This document shows positions 33,392 to 42,685 of a stretch of 64,000 nt of DNA, one piece after another; the stretch's first letter is position 1; each line of letters opens with the position of its first letter. The notes beneath the pieces are model-generated. The model saw only the letters and a list, made by a program, of their open reading frames with translations. It was not told where the DNA came from and did no database searches. Origin of the DNA: CADEDH01 sp039201605 (GTDB lineage: Bacteria; Actinomycetota; Acidimicrobiia; Acidimicrobiales; SZUA-35); assembly GCA_039201605.1 (NCBI GenBank), contig JBCCRO010000006.1, positions 62,001 to 126,000 of the forward strand, read 5' to 3'. The position numbers and the translations under genes are program-made.

Positions 33392-36064
33392 ATGAACTCG
33401 ATTCAGACCATCTTCGACCCGTTGTCGGGTCCTGTGCAGCAGCGCAACCGTCGCCGTAACCCGTTCTGGCGTTTTCGGCGCGTCCTGCTCGTCCTCGTCC
33501 TCATGGCGATCGTCGGTGCAGGCACCGTCCTCTACGCCTTCAGCCAGACCGAGCTGCCCGAGGACGACGTGGCCGAGCTGGCCGAGACGAGCTACCTGTG
33601 CACGGCCGAGGTCACCTTCGACTGCGGCCCGGAGAACGCAACCGCCCAGCTGTCGACCGGCGGCGAGGACCGCGAGGTCATCACCTACAACGACCTGCCC
33701 CCGCAGCTGATCGCCGCCGTCGTCGCCACCGAGGATCAGGACTACTTCAACCACGACGGCGTCGACCCTCGAGGCATCACCCGAGCCGCCTACCAGTACT
33801 TCCTGGGCGACGGCGTGCTCCAGGGTGGTTCGACGATCACCCAGCAGTACGTGAAGAACGCCTTCAACGACGACGACCAGAACCTCAACCGCAAGGCCCG
33901 GGAGGCGATCCGGGCCATCAAGCTCGAACAGGAGCTGGCCGAGGAGTGCGCCGGGCTGCCCGAGGAGGAGCGGCTGGTGGCCGAGGGCGAGTTCGACCCG
34001 AAGCTGTGCGCCAAGCAGGAGATCCTCACCCGCTACCTCAACCGCATCTACTTCGGTCGGGGCGCCTCCGGTGTGCAGGCCGCCGCCCAGGCCTACTTCG
34101 GCAAGGACGTCGGCGAGGTCACCGTGGCCGAGTCGGCCTTCCTCGCCGGTCTGCTGCGGGCCCCCGAGGGCGCCGACCCCGTGGAGGATCTCGACGAGGC
34201 CATCCGCCGCCGGGGTATCAGCGTCGACCTGATGGTCGAGGCCGGCTACATCACGGTGGCCGAGGGCGAGGCGGCCAAGGCCGAGACCTGGGACAGCGTG
34301 GTGCCCGAGCCCGACCGCGAAGGTCTGGGCGAGGTGAAGGGCGCCGAGTGGGGCTCCGAGTACTTCGTGGAGGAGGTCCGCCAGCAGCTCGACGAGCTCT
34401 TCCCCAACGGTGAGATCTACACCCGGGGCCTGCGGGTCTACACCACCCTCGATCACGACCTGCAGCGGATGGCCTATGAGTCGGCCCACCTGCCAAAGCC
34501 CGGGGAGGATCTGACCACCCGGGACTTCCCGGAGATGGGGCCCCTCGTCCTCGACCCCAACAACCCGGCCGATCCGAACGCCTCGATCGTGAGCATCGAC
34601 TCCGACGGCCGGGTCATCGCCATGCTCGGCGGCACCAACTTCGCCGACGACGAGTTCAACCTCGCCACCTCGAGCGGCACCGCCGGTCGTCAGCCGGGGT
34701 CGACGTTCAAGACGCTCGGCCTGGCCCTGGCCATCGAGCAGGGCATCTCGGCCCGGTCGTTCTACCCCGCCGTTCCCGGCGTGACCCGGATCGGGGCGCC
34801 ATGCGCCGACCAGGACGGCCCGTGGCAGGTCACCGGCGGCTCCAGCGCCCGCTACCGCTACCGGGATCTCGTCGAGTCGCTCAAGTGGTCCTCCAACGTG
34901 GTCTACGCCCAGCTGGTGGTGCAGATCACGCCGAACGCCCTGGCGGACTTCGCCGGGGAGATGGGCGTGACCTCCGAACTGACCGACGACGGCCTCGCCC
35001 CCTGCTCGCTCATCCTGGGTGGCAAAGGCGTTCCCGTGGTCGACATGGCCGCCGCCTACTCGGTGTTCGAGCGAAACGGCCGGCAACTCGATCCGGTGTT
35101 GATCGAGCGGGTCGAGGACGCCAACGGGAACGTCATCTGCTGGTATCCCAAGGACGGTGCCTGCTTCATGAACCCGGAGGACCGGGTCCCGACCCAGGTC
35201 ATCGCCGAGTCCACGGCGCTCCAGGTCAAGTACGCCATGAACGAGGTGACCGACGGCGGCACCGGTCGACGGGCGGTGTTCGATCCCGAGCGGGCCGTCA
35301 TCGGCAAGACCGGCACCTCCCAGGAGAGCCGCGACGGCTGGTTCGCCGGCATGACGTGTGGGATGACCACGGTGGTGTGGCTGGGCTACGCCGCCGAGGA
35401 GACCCCGATGTACGACTTCCGCAAACCCCTGGCCGAAGGGGAGACGGAGAAGCCGCGCAACGAGGCCGGTGAGCTGATCGACGACCGGGGCTGGCCCAAC
35501 ATCGAGGGCGGCAACTTCCCGACCATGATCTGGGCCGACTACATGGCCAAGGCCACGGCCAACCTGCCGCCCTGCCCCGAGATCGAGATGTCCGACGAGT
35601 TCGAGGGCACCCGCCTCAACCAGGAGCTGTCGACGACCACCCTGCCACCGTGCGGGGTCCAGCTCGACGACTTCGGCTACCCGATCGGCGGCGGCCCGGA
35701 GGACTTCGTCCTCATCACCACCACCGCTCCGCCCCCGCCGCCCTCCTCGGGCGACGGCGACAACCCGGACGGCCTCCCGGTGCAGGAGGGCCAGGATCCG
35801 GGCTCGACGGTGGCCTGCGTCCCGATCGGCGAGTGGATCTTCCAGGCCGACCCCGACGCCCGACTGACCTCCACCACCACGCCGGACGACAGCACGACAC
35901 TGCCGGGGGAGACGACCGACACCACGCAGCCGGGGGAGACGACGCAGCCGACCCAGCCGACGCAGCCGACCCAACCCACGCAGCCCACCCAACCCCCGGC
36001 GACCGAGACGACCCTTCCGCCCTCGACCGCCGAGGAGCCGACGACCACCGAACCGGACGACTGA
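33392..36064 (+). CDS. ponA: Bifunctional penicillin-binding protein (class A PBP, PonA)
   Basis: Glycosyltransferase plus transpeptidase of peptidoglycan synthesis. 890 residues from ATG 33392. A basic cytoplasmic N-terminus and one membrane helix (VLLVLVLMAIVGAGTVLYAF) precede the GT51 domain with catalytic Glu114 in ATEDQDYFNH and GGSTITQQYVKNAF. The transpeptidase has SxxK (Ser437-Lys440, PGSTFKTL), SSN in KWSSNVVYAQ, and KTG from Lys639. The C-terminal 130 residues are a Thr/Pro-rich wall-spanning tail with repeated TQP units. Motifs are complete, so it should be active. Confidence 0.96.
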   Translation: MNSIQTIFDPLSGPVQQRNRRRNPFWRFRRVLLVLVLMAIVGAGTVLYAFSQTELPEDDVAELAETSYLCTAEVTFDCGPENATAQLSTGGEDREVITYNDLPPQLIAAVVATEDQDYFNHDGVDPRGITRAAYQYFLGDGVLQGGSTITQQYVKNAFNDDDQNLNRKAREAIRAIKLEQELAEECAGLPEEERLVAEGEFDPKLCAKQEILTRYLNRIYFGRGASGVQAAAQAYFGKDVGEVTVAESAFLAGLLRAPEGADPVEDLDEAIRRRGISVDLMVEAGYITVAEGEAAKAETWDSVVPEPDREGLGEVKGAEWGSEYFVEEVRQQLDELFPNGEIYTRGLRVYTTLDHDLQRMAYESAHLPKPGEDLTTRDFPEMGPLVLDPNNPADPNASIVSIDSDGRVIAMLGGTNFADDEFNLATSSGTAGRQPGSTFKTLGLALAIEQGISARSFYPAVPGVTRIGAPCADQDGPWQVTGGSSARYRYRDLVESLKWSSNVVYAQLVVQITPNALADFAGEMGVTSELTDDGLAPCSLILGGKGVPVVDMAAAYSVFERNGRQLDPVLIERVEDANGNVICWYPKDGACFMNPEDRVPTQVIAESTALQVKYAMNEVTDGGTGRRAVFDPERAVIGKTGTSQESRDGWFAGMTCGMTTVVWLGYAAEETPMYDFRKPLAEGETEKPRNEAGELIDDRGWPNIEGGNFPTMIWADYMAKATANLPPCPEIEMSDEFEGTRLNQELSTTTLPPCGVQLDDFGYPIGGGPEDFVLITTTAPPPPPSSGDGDNPDGLPVQEGQDPGSTVACVPIGEWIFQADPDARLTSTTTPDDSTTLPGETTDTTQPGETTQPTQPTQPTQPTQPTQPPATETTLPPSTAEEPTTTEPDD

Positions 36065-36168
36065 CCCCGCTCGGTCGCCCGCAGGGACCGTCTCCGCACC
36101 ATCGGCGGTAGGCGGCGTGGGCGCGACGCACTGGCGGGCGGTCTCGGTCGGTGCGTACTCTCCCACAG

Positions 36169-38514
36169 GTGCTCGAGGTCGCCGGTGTCACCAAGTCCTA
36201 CGGGGCGTTGCGCGCCGTGGACGACGTCTCGTTCTCGGTGGCGCCGGGTGAGGTACTGGCCCTGGTCGGGGAGAACGGGGCCGGCAAGTCGACGCTGGTG
36301 AAGTGTCTGGCCGGGGCCGAGGCTCCCGACGCCGGCACGGTGTCGATCGACGACGTTCCCGCCGGCCGCTCGCCCCGGACGTCGATCCGTCAGGGCATCT
36401 CGGTCGTCTGGCAGGACCTCGCCCTGTGCGAGAACCTCGACGTCGCCGCCAATCTCTTCCTCGGTCGGGAACCCGCCAACGGGATCGGCCTCCAGCGGTC
36501 GGTGATGCACGCCACGGCGATGCGGATCTTCACCGACCTCGGCGTCGAGCTGCCCGACATCGATCGGCCCATCAGTCGGCTCTCGGGCGGCCAGCGTCAG
36601 CTGGTGGCCATCGCCCGGGCCACGCTCGAACGCCCCCGGGTGCTCATCCTGGACGAGCCGACGGCCGCCCTCGGCGTGCTCGAGAGCCGCACCATCCGAC
36701 GCGTGATCCGCTCGCTGCAGACCGAGGGTGTGGCCATCGTCCTGGTGTCGCATCAGCTCGACGAGGTGTTCGAGCTGGCCGACCGGATCCTGGTGCTGCG
36801 CCACGGGCGGGCCCTGGCCGTCGTCGACCGGGCCGAGACCCACCCCGACGACGTGGTGTCGATGATGGCCGGCGTCGATGTCGATTCGACGGCCAGCCGT
36901 CAGCTCAGTCGGCTCCACAGCCTGTCGGAGCAGCTGGCCGACGCCGACGCCACGTCGGTGCTGCCGCTCACGGTCACCTCGCTGTCGGAGGCGATGAGCT
37001 GTGATCGGCTGGCCGTGTTCCTCACCGACCGCACGTCGTCGCGCCTCAAGCTGGAGCTGAGCGCCGCCCTCAACTTGACCGACCGGTTGGAGCGTCACCT
37101 GCGTCGGTCTCCGATCGGCAGCCCGACCGTCTTCGTCCACGCCGCGGCGGGGAGCGAGCGGATCCTGCTGGTGCGCGATCTGCGGGACCGACCCGAGGAC
37201 GGCATCGCCCGACTGGCCCGCGAGGCCGGACTGGGCGGCGCCTGGGCCGGTCCCATCGTGGGGGCGGCGGGCACGATCGGGGTGATCGTCGGGTTCACCG
37301 AGTCCTACGCCGGGCTCCAGCCCGAGCAACGGCAACTGCTCGAGCTGTTCCTCAGCATGGCCGGTGCCGCCGTCGACCGGGGCCGACTGGTCGAGTCGCT
37401 CCGCACCAACGTCCGCTCGCTGGAGGGGCTGCAGGGGGTGTTGGAGGTGTTCGCCGCCGAGGAGGATCCCGGCCTCGGCCTCGACGACGCCCTCGACGCG
37501 TTCCGGCTCGGCCTCGGCTGCGAGGGAGCCGTGTTCCGCATGACCGACATGGGCACCACCACCGTGCTGGTCGCCGGCGACGAGGAGCGGATGCCGAGCG
37601 CAGCGCAGATGCTCGCCCTGGCCGCCGCCGCCCCGGCGTCGCCCGAGGCGGGGGACACGAGCGGGGCGGCCCACGGGCTCGCCTTCGAGTGGACCAAGGG
37701 CACCGGTGAGCTCGTCGGCTGGTGGGACGGCGCCGGGCCCAGGATCGACGTGGTGTCGCCGGTGCTGCACGGCGCCGCCAACTCGTTCCGCCTCGCGCTC
37801 GAACGGGGCCTGGTGCGGGAGGCCCGTCAGGAGTCGTCCAACCTCCGGGCCAGCCGTTCCCTCGAACGCAATCTGACCCGCCGCCTCGGTCACGAGCTTC
37901 GGACGCCCCTCACCGCCATCCAGGGGTTCGCCTCGACGTTGCGCCAGCCGGACGTGGCCTGGGCCGATGACGATCGGGACCGCTTCATCCAACTGATCGA
38001 GGCCGAGTCGGAGCGACTGAGCAGGCTCGTCGACGCCCTGTTCGACACCGCCTCGCTGGAGGCCAGCACCTTCCTCCCGAACCTGGACTACTGCAACCTC
38101 TCGGTGGCCGTCGATCGGGCGACCCACGTCGTCGGCTCGGCCGACATCGACGTCGATCTGCCCGAGTCGCTGATCGTCTGGGGTGACGGCGACCGACTGG
38201 AGCAGGTGTTCATCAATCTCCTCGGCAACGCTCTGCGTCACAACCCGGCCGGCACCCGGGCCTCGGTGGCGTTGATGCCGGCCTCGGCCCCCAACCGGCT
38301 GGCCGTCGAGGTGCTCGACGACGGGCGCGGCCTCCCGCCCGACGTGCGCGACTATCTGGCCGGCCACGCCGACGACATGAACCCCGACCGCGGCCTCGGG
38401 ATCCGACTGGTCCGCGGTTTCATGCGCGCCCTCGACGGTACGGTTGCGGTCAGCACGGGCTCGGCGGGAACGCGCATCGCCCTCGAGCTGCCGACCGAAC
38501 CGGGGGATCGATGA
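36169..38514 (+). CDS. ABC ATPase-GAF-histidine kinase fusion
   Basis: 781 residues from GTG 36169 (TACTCT 7 nt upstream, probably leaderless; GTG 36151 also possible). Residues 1-235 are a complete sugar-type ABC ATPase: Walker A G34-S41, Q-loop Gln82, signature LSGGQ 138-142, Walker B Asp162/Glu163, His195. A GAF-like region follows around 250-420 and a second sensor-like region around 430-540. The histidine-kinase core has phospho-acceptor His575 (GHELRTPLTAIQGF), an N box (INLLGNALRHN), and G boxes DDGRGLP and GLGIRL. There are no membrane helices. It overlaps a response-regulator gene (ATGA), and a sugar ABC transporter with a closely similar ATPase follows. It could sense transporter activity by docking its ABC domain on the permease; this is inference. 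Confidence 0.92.
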   Translation: MLEVAGVTKSYGALRAVDDVSFSVAPGEVLALVGENGAGKSTLVKCLAGAEAPDAGTVSIDDVPAGRSPRTSIRQGISVVWQDLALCENLDVAANLFLGREPANGIGLQRSVMHATAMRIFTDLGVELPDIDRPISRLSGGQRQLVAIARATLERPRVLILDEPTAALGVLESRTIRRVIRSLQTEGVAIVLVSHQLDEVFELADRILVLRHGRALAVVDRAETHPDDVVSMMAGVDVDSTASRQLSRLHSLSEQLADADATSVLPLTVTSLSEAMSCDRLAVFLTDRTSSRLKLELSAALNLTDRLERHLRRSPIGSPTVFVHAAAGSERILLVRDLRDRPEDGIARLAREAGLGGAWAGPIVGAAGTIGVIVGFTESYAGLQPEQRQLLELFLSMAGAAVDRGRLVESLRTNVRSLEGLQGVLEVFAAEEDPGLGLDDALDAFRLGLGCEGAVFRMTDMGTTTVLVAGDEERMPSAAQMLALAAAAPASPEAGDTSGAAHGLAFEWTKGTGELVGWWDGAGPRIDVVSPVLHGAANSFRLALERGLVREARQESSNLRASRSLERNLTRRLGHELRTPLTAIQGFASTLRQPDVAWADDDRDRFIQLIEAESERLSRLVDALFDTASLEASTFLPNLDYCNLSVAVDRATHVVGSADIDVDLPESLIVWGDGDRLEQVFINLLGNALRHNPAGTRASVALMPASAPNRLAVEVLDDGRGLPPDVRDYLAGHADDMNPDRGLGIRLVRGFMRALDGTVAVSTGSAGTRIALELPTEPGDR

Positions 38515-39212
38515 CGCAGACCTGTGTCCTCGTCGTCGAGGACGATCCCAACATCGTCGACCTGGTCCGCTCAAACCTGCTGGCCCGCGGGTACTTCGTC
38601 GTCGTCGACCCGACCGGGTCGGACGTGATGCGACTGATCGACGAGTACGACCCCGCAATCGTGCTGCTCGACCTGATGCTCCCCGAGCGCGACGGGTTCG
38701 ACGTGTGCCGCGACGTGCGGCAGCGGTCGAACATCGGCCTCATCGTCGTCTCGGCCCGCACCAACGAGAACGACAAGGTGCGGGCCCTCAACCTCGGGGC
38801 CGACGACTACCTGACCAAACCCTTCGGGGTGGAGGAACTGCTGGCCCGCATGGTCGCCACCCTGCGCCGGTCCCGGCTGACCGAGGAGGAGCCGACGGTC
38901 ACCTCGTTCGCCGTCGGTCCGCTCGAGATCGATCTCGAGGCCAAGCTGGTCAGTCGTGACGGCGACCGCATCGCCCTCACCCCGACCGAGTACGCCCTGT
39001 TCCGCTACTTCGTGCTCAATCCCGGCGTGCTCCTGTCCTATGAGCTGATCCTGCGTGACGTGTGGGGCCGCGGATACGAGAGCTCCCGGGAGTACGTTCG
39101 GGTCTACGTCGGTCGGCTGCGCAACAAGCTGGAGATCGAAGGCGACCCCGATCTGTTCCTCACCGAGCCCCGGGCCGGCTACCGGCTCGGCGTCGATCCC
39201 GTCGCCCGGTGA
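38511..39212 (+). CDS. OmpR/PhoB-type response regulator
   Basis: 233 residues; start ATG overlaps the kinase stop by 4 bases. The receiver domain has acidic residues Glu10-Asp11-Asp12, phospho-acceptor Asp54 (LLDLMLPE) and LTKPF. The C-terminal winged helix shows LTPTEYALFRYFV and ending RAGYRLG. Almost certainly the partner of the ABC-kinase fusion. The likely target is the sugar-transporter operon starting 140 bp downstream, whose leader holds several repeats. Confidence 0.95.
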   Translation: MTQTCVLVVEDDPNIVDLVRSNLLARGYFVVVDPTGSDVMRLIDEYDPAIVLLDLMLPERDGFDVCRDVRQRSNIGLIVVSARTNENDKVRALNLGADDYLTKPFGVEELLARMVATLRRSRLTEEEPTVTSFAVGPLEIDLEAKLVSRDGDRIALTPTEYALFRYFVLNPGVLLSYELILRDVWGRGYESSREYVRVYVGRLRNKLEIEGDPDLFLTEPRAGYRLGVDPVAR

Positions 39213-39228
39213 GCGCATTTACAGCTTG

Positions 39229-39330
39229 TTTCTCGAAAGTGACTCAACGTTAATCCCGGGTTGACAAGCCCTTTCGTACTGTCGAAACCCGACACCGATG
39301 TGTGTCGCCAGTCACTGACAACGGTCACTG
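39229..39330. promoter_or_regulatory. Repeat-rich leader of the sugar transporter operon
   Basis: The 140-bp gap before the binding-protein gene holds TTTCTCGAAA (39229-39238) and TTTCG-N6-CGAAA (39272-39287), 43 bp apart (about four turns); TCAAC-N11-GTTGA (39244-39264); and a direct repeat GTCACTG at 39311 and 39324. TTGACA at 39261-39266 could be a -35 box but no good -10 follows at 17 nt. These are candidate operators for the upstream response regulator. Confidence 0.4.
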
Positions 39331-39352
39331 GAACGATGTAGGGAGACGACCC

Positions 39353-40546
39353 ATGAAGAAACTCATGCGCCTGCTCGCCCTGCTGTTCGCCTTCGCCCTC
39401 GTGGCGGCGGCGTGCGGCGGTGACAGCGATGACAGCGCCGACACCGAGGACGACACCTCGGCGTCGGCCTCCGAAACCGGCGGCGACGACGACGCCTCGG
39501 CCTCGGCTTCGGAGCCCACCGATGACGGCGACGAGGGCACCGAGGCGGCCGGCGGCGGCAAGATCGCCGTGCTGCTGCCCGACTCCGCCTCGTCGGCCCG
39601 CTGGGAGAACGACGACCGTCGATTCCTGACCGAGGCCTTCACCGCAGCCGGGTTGGTCGAGGGTGAGGACTTCACGATCTCCAACGCCGAGGGCGACGCC
39701 GCCACCATGCAGACCCAGGCCGAGGCCGCCCTCACCGACGGGGCCACCGTCCTGCTGATGGTGCCGCTCGACTCCGGTTCCGGTGCCGCAATCATCGACA
39801 CCGCCCGGGCCGCCGGCGCCGTCGTCATCGACTACGACCGCCTGACCACCGAGGGCGACGGGGCCGACTACTACGTCAGCTTCGACAACGTCGCCGTCGG
39901 CCGGGCCATGGGCGAGTCGATGGCCGAGGCCCTCGCCGACTTCGACGGCGTGCCCAACGTGGTCGTGCTCGACGGCGGTCCCACCGACAACAACGCCACC
40001 CTCTTCGGCAACGGCTACATGGAGATCGCCCAGCCCAAGTTCGACTCGGGCGAGTGGAACCTGGTCGACCGCCAGGCGGTCGACGGCTGGGACAACCAGG
40101 AGGCGCAGAACATCGCCGAGCAGATCCTGACCGCGGCCAACAACGAGGTCGACGCCGTGATCGTGGCCAACGACGGCATGGCCGGGGGCGTCATCTCGGC
40201 CCTGACCGCCGTCGAGCTCAACGGCATCCCCGTCACCGGCCAGGACGCCAGTGCCGGTGGCATCCAGAACATCGTCAAGGGCGATCAGTACATGACGGTC
40301 TACAAGGCGATCAAGGCCGAGGCCGACGCCGCCGCCGAGCTGGCCCTGATCCTCCGTGACGGCGGGACCCCGGACAACGCCACCGCTACCGTCAACAACG
40401 GCACCACCGATGTGCCGTCGGTGCTGCTGACCCCGGTCGCCGTGACCGTCGACAACATCAACGACACGGTCATCGCCGACGGGTTCCGCACCGTCGAGGA
40501 GATCTGCGTCGGCGACACCGCCGAGACCGAGTTCTGCCAGAACTAG
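39353..40546 (+). CDS. Sugar ABC transporter substrate-binding lipoprotein (XylF-like)
   Basis: 397 residues from ATG 39353 with GGGAG 7 nt upstream. The lipoprotein signal is MKKLMRLLALLFAFALVAAA before Cys21, followed by an acidic Ser/Asp/Glu linker of about 45 residues. The mature part is a periplasmic-binding-protein type 1 fold: KIAVLLPDSASSARWENDD, DYDRLTTEGDG and IVANDGMAGGV, closest in style to xylose-binding proteins. It binds the sugar outside the membrane and delivers it to the permease. Ligand not determinable here. Confidence 0.92.
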   Translation: MKKLMRLLALLFAFALVAAACGGDSDDSADTEDDTSASASETGGDDDASASASEPTDDGDEGTEAAGGGKIAVLLPDSASSARWENDDRRFLTEAFTAAGLVEGEDFTISNAEGDAATMQTQAEAALTDGATVLLMVPLDSGSGAAIIDTARAAGAVVIDYDRLTTEGDGADYYVSFDNVAVGRAMGESMAEALADFDGVPNVVVLDGGPTDNNATLFGNGYMEIAQPKFDSGEWNLVDRQAVDGWDNQEAQNIAEQILTAANNEVDAVIVANDGMAGGVISALTAVELNGIPVTGQDASAGGIQNIVKGDQYMTVYKAIKAEADAAAELALILRDGGTPDNATATVNNGTTDVPSVLLTPVAVTVDNINDTVIADGFRTVEEICVGDTAETEFCQN

Positions 40547-40625
40547 CCGATCGTCGTGCCGGGTGCCGCCCGCCGTCCTCTCTCCATGGGCGGGCGGCAC
40601 CCGGTTGGCAAAGGAAGCACACCTC

Positions 40626-41414
40626 ATGTCCACAGCAACCCCCCTCCTGGAAGCACAAGGCATCTCCAAGCGGTTCGGCTCGGTACAAGCCCTCTACCAA
40701 GTCGACCTCACCCTCTACGCCGGTGAGGTGCTCGGCCTCGTCGGCGACAACGGCGCCGGCAAGTCGACCCTGATCAAATCGATCTCGGGCAATCACCGGA
40801 TCGACGACGGCCAGTTCTTCTTCGAGGGCGCCCCGGCCACGATCAACGACCCCAAGGACGCCGCTCGCCTCGGCATCGAGGTCGTCTATCAAGACCTCGC
40901 CCTCTGCGACAATCTCACCGTCACCCAGAACATGTTCCTGGGCCGGGAGGAGACCGGGCGCACCGGCTTCCTCACCGAGTCGCTGATGCGACGCAAGGCG
41001 GCGGAGACCATGCGGTCGCTCGCCGTCACCACCCTGGGCAGCGTCGATCTCAACGTGGCCCGCCTCTCCGGCGGTCAGCGCCAGTCGGTGGCGGTGGCCA
41101 AGGCGGTGATGTGGAACTCCAAGGCCGTCATCCTCGACGAGCCGACCGCCGCCCTCGGCGTCGCCCAGACCCGTCAGGTGCTCGACCTGGTGCGGCGCCT
41201 GGCCGACCAGGGCCTGGGTGTGGTCATCATCTCCCACAACCTGCACGACCTGTTCGAGGTCGCCGATCGATTCCTGGTGCTCCGGCTCGGTCAGAGCATC
41301 GGCACCTACCGCCGCGAGGACACCTCGCAGCAGGAGATCGTCGAGGCGATCACCGCCGGCGCCATCAGCGCCGTACCCGGCCAGGAGACGTCCCTCAGCG
41401 AGGTGCTCGCATGA
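40626..41414 (+). CDS. Sugar ABC transporter ATP-binding protein
   Basis: 262 residues from ATG 40626 (GGAAG upstream). A single ABC domain: Walker A GDNGAGKS at residues 40-47, signature LSGGQRQ, Walker B VILDEPTAALG and H-loop IISHNLHDLF. RbsA/XylG proteins normally have two fused ABC domains; this one has only one, so it must dimerise, or pair with another ABC subunit. The N-terminal domain of the kinase fusion at 36.2 kb is its obvious look-alike (VVYQDLALCDNL here, VVWQDLALCENL there). Overlaps the permease gene (ATGA). Confidence 0.93.
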   Translation: MSTATPLLEAQGISKRFGSVQALYQVDLTLYAGEVLGLVGDNGAGKSTLIKSISGNHRIDDGQFFFEGAPATINDPKDAARLGIEVVYQDLALCDNLTVTQNMFLGREETGRTGFLTESLMRRKAAETMRSLAVTTLGSVDLNVARLSGGQRQSVAVAKAVMWNSKAVILDEPTAALGVAQTRQVLDLVRRLADQGLGVVIISHNLHDLFEVADRFLVLRLGQSIGTYRREDTSQQEIVEAITAGAISAVPGQETSLSEVLA

Positions 41415-42679
41415 CCGCATCAGCCACCGACACCGGCTCGCCCGCCGAGGAGTCCTCCCGGGCGCCCCAGCCTGAGCAGGCCGGGCGCCGGATGACCATG
41501 GCCGAGGGCGTCACCCAGTGGCGCAGCAGCGTCGCCTCGGGCGACATCGGCTCGCTGCCCGTCGTCCTCGGGCTGGCGGCCATCACCATCATCTTCCAGG
41601 CCCAGAACAGCAACTTCCTCTCGGCCCAGAACATCACCAACCTCATCCTGCAGCTGGCCTCGATCGCCCTGATCTCCACCGGCATCGTGTTCGTGCTGCT
41701 GATCGGCGAGATCGATCTGTCGGTGGCCGCCACCGCCGGAGTGGGGGCCATGCTCATCGCCCGACTGGTGGCCGAGGACGGCAACGAGATCCCGTGGCTG
41801 ATCGCCTTGGCCGCCGCCGCTGTCGCTGCGGCGGTGATCGGCCTGACCCACGGCTACTTCGTGGCCAAACTCGGGGTGCCGTCACTGATCGTCACCCTGG
41901 CCACGTTCTTCGTGCTCCGGGGTCTGGTCCAAGGGCCGATCGCCGGCGGCACCGGCCTCATCCGCATCACCGACCCGGCGATCGTGGGTGTGGCCAACGA
42001 GTTCCTCAGCCCCGCCCTCGGCTGGGTGATCGGCATCGCCGCCGTCGTCGCCTACGCCGCCGTGCTGGTGATCGACGACCGGGCGACCATCCGGCAGGGA
42101 CTCGTCACCCAGAGCACGTTCTCCCTCGCCGGCAAGATCGTGATGATGGCCGTCCTCCTTCTCGGCCTCGTCGCCATCACCAACGCCGACCGGGGCCTGC
42201 CCCTGCTCGCCGTGATCCTCGGCCTGTTCGTCGTCGGGTGGACGGTGGTGGCCGAGCGCACCCGCTTCGGCCGCCACGTGTACGCCGTCGGCGGCAACGC
42301 CGAGGCCGCCCGCCGGGCCGGTATCGACGTCGATCGCATCAAGATGGCCTGTTTCGTGATCGGGGCCGTGATGGCCGCCGTCGGCGGGCTCGTCGTCGCC
42401 TCCCGCCTCCGGTCGGCCGACAACGCCATCCCGGTCTCCAACCTGCTGCTCAACTCGATCGCCGCCGCCGTGATCGGCGGCTGCAGCCTCTTCGGCGGCC
42501 GGGGCCGCGTGGTCAACGCCCTTCAGGGGGCGCTGGTGATCGGAGCGGTCGAGAGCGGGATGGGCCTCCTCGGTTGGCCGTCGGATCGGAAGTTCATGGT
42601 GACCGGGGTGATCCTCCTCCTCGCCGTCACCATCGACACGGTCACCCGCCGGGCCCGGCAGACCTCGGGTCGAGGCTGA
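41411..42679 (+). CDS. Sugar ABC transporter permease (XylH-like)
   Basis: 422 residues, ATG overlapping the ATPase stop. About ten hydrophobic segments after a polar N-terminal 45 residues. BPD_transp_2-family signatures include FVLLIGEIDLSVAATAG near the start, GVPSLIVTLATFFVLRG in the middle and GRHVYAVGGNAEAARRAG in the cytoplasmic loop that contacts the ATPase. The permease dimer forms the sugar channel. Last gene of the compact transporter operon; the next gene begins 6 bp later. Confidence 0.94.
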   Translation: MTASATDTGSPAEESSRAPQPEQAGRRMTMAEGVTQWRSSVASGDIGSLPVVLGLAAITIIFQAQNSNFLSAQNITNLILQLASIALISTGIVFVLLIGEIDLSVAATAGVGAMLIARLVAEDGNEIPWLIALAAAAVAAAVIGLTHGYFVAKLGVPSLIVTLATFFVLRGLVQGPIAGGTGLIRITDPAIVGVANEFLSPALGWVIGIAAVVAYAAVLVIDDRATIRQGLVTQSTFSLAGKIVMMAVLLLGLVAITNADRGLPLLAVILGLFVVGWTVVAERTRFGRHVYAVGGNAEAARRAGIDVDRIKMACFVIGAVMAAVGGLVVASRLRSADNAIPVSNLLLNSIAAAVIGGCSLFGGRGRVVNALQGALVIGAVESGMGLLGWPSDRKFMVTGVILLLAVTIDTVTRRARQTSGRG

Positions 42680-42685
42680 TCGACG

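Noticed and set aside
35930..36010. TQP-coding repeats in ponA as a mobile or regulatory repeat
   Set aside because: They encode the usual Pro/Thr-rich C-terminal tail of actinobacterial class A PBPs.
33290..36166. Long open frame on the minus strand opposite ponA
   Set aside because: Antisense shadow: Gly/Leu/Val/His-rich with no motifs, while ponA motifs on the plus strand are complete.
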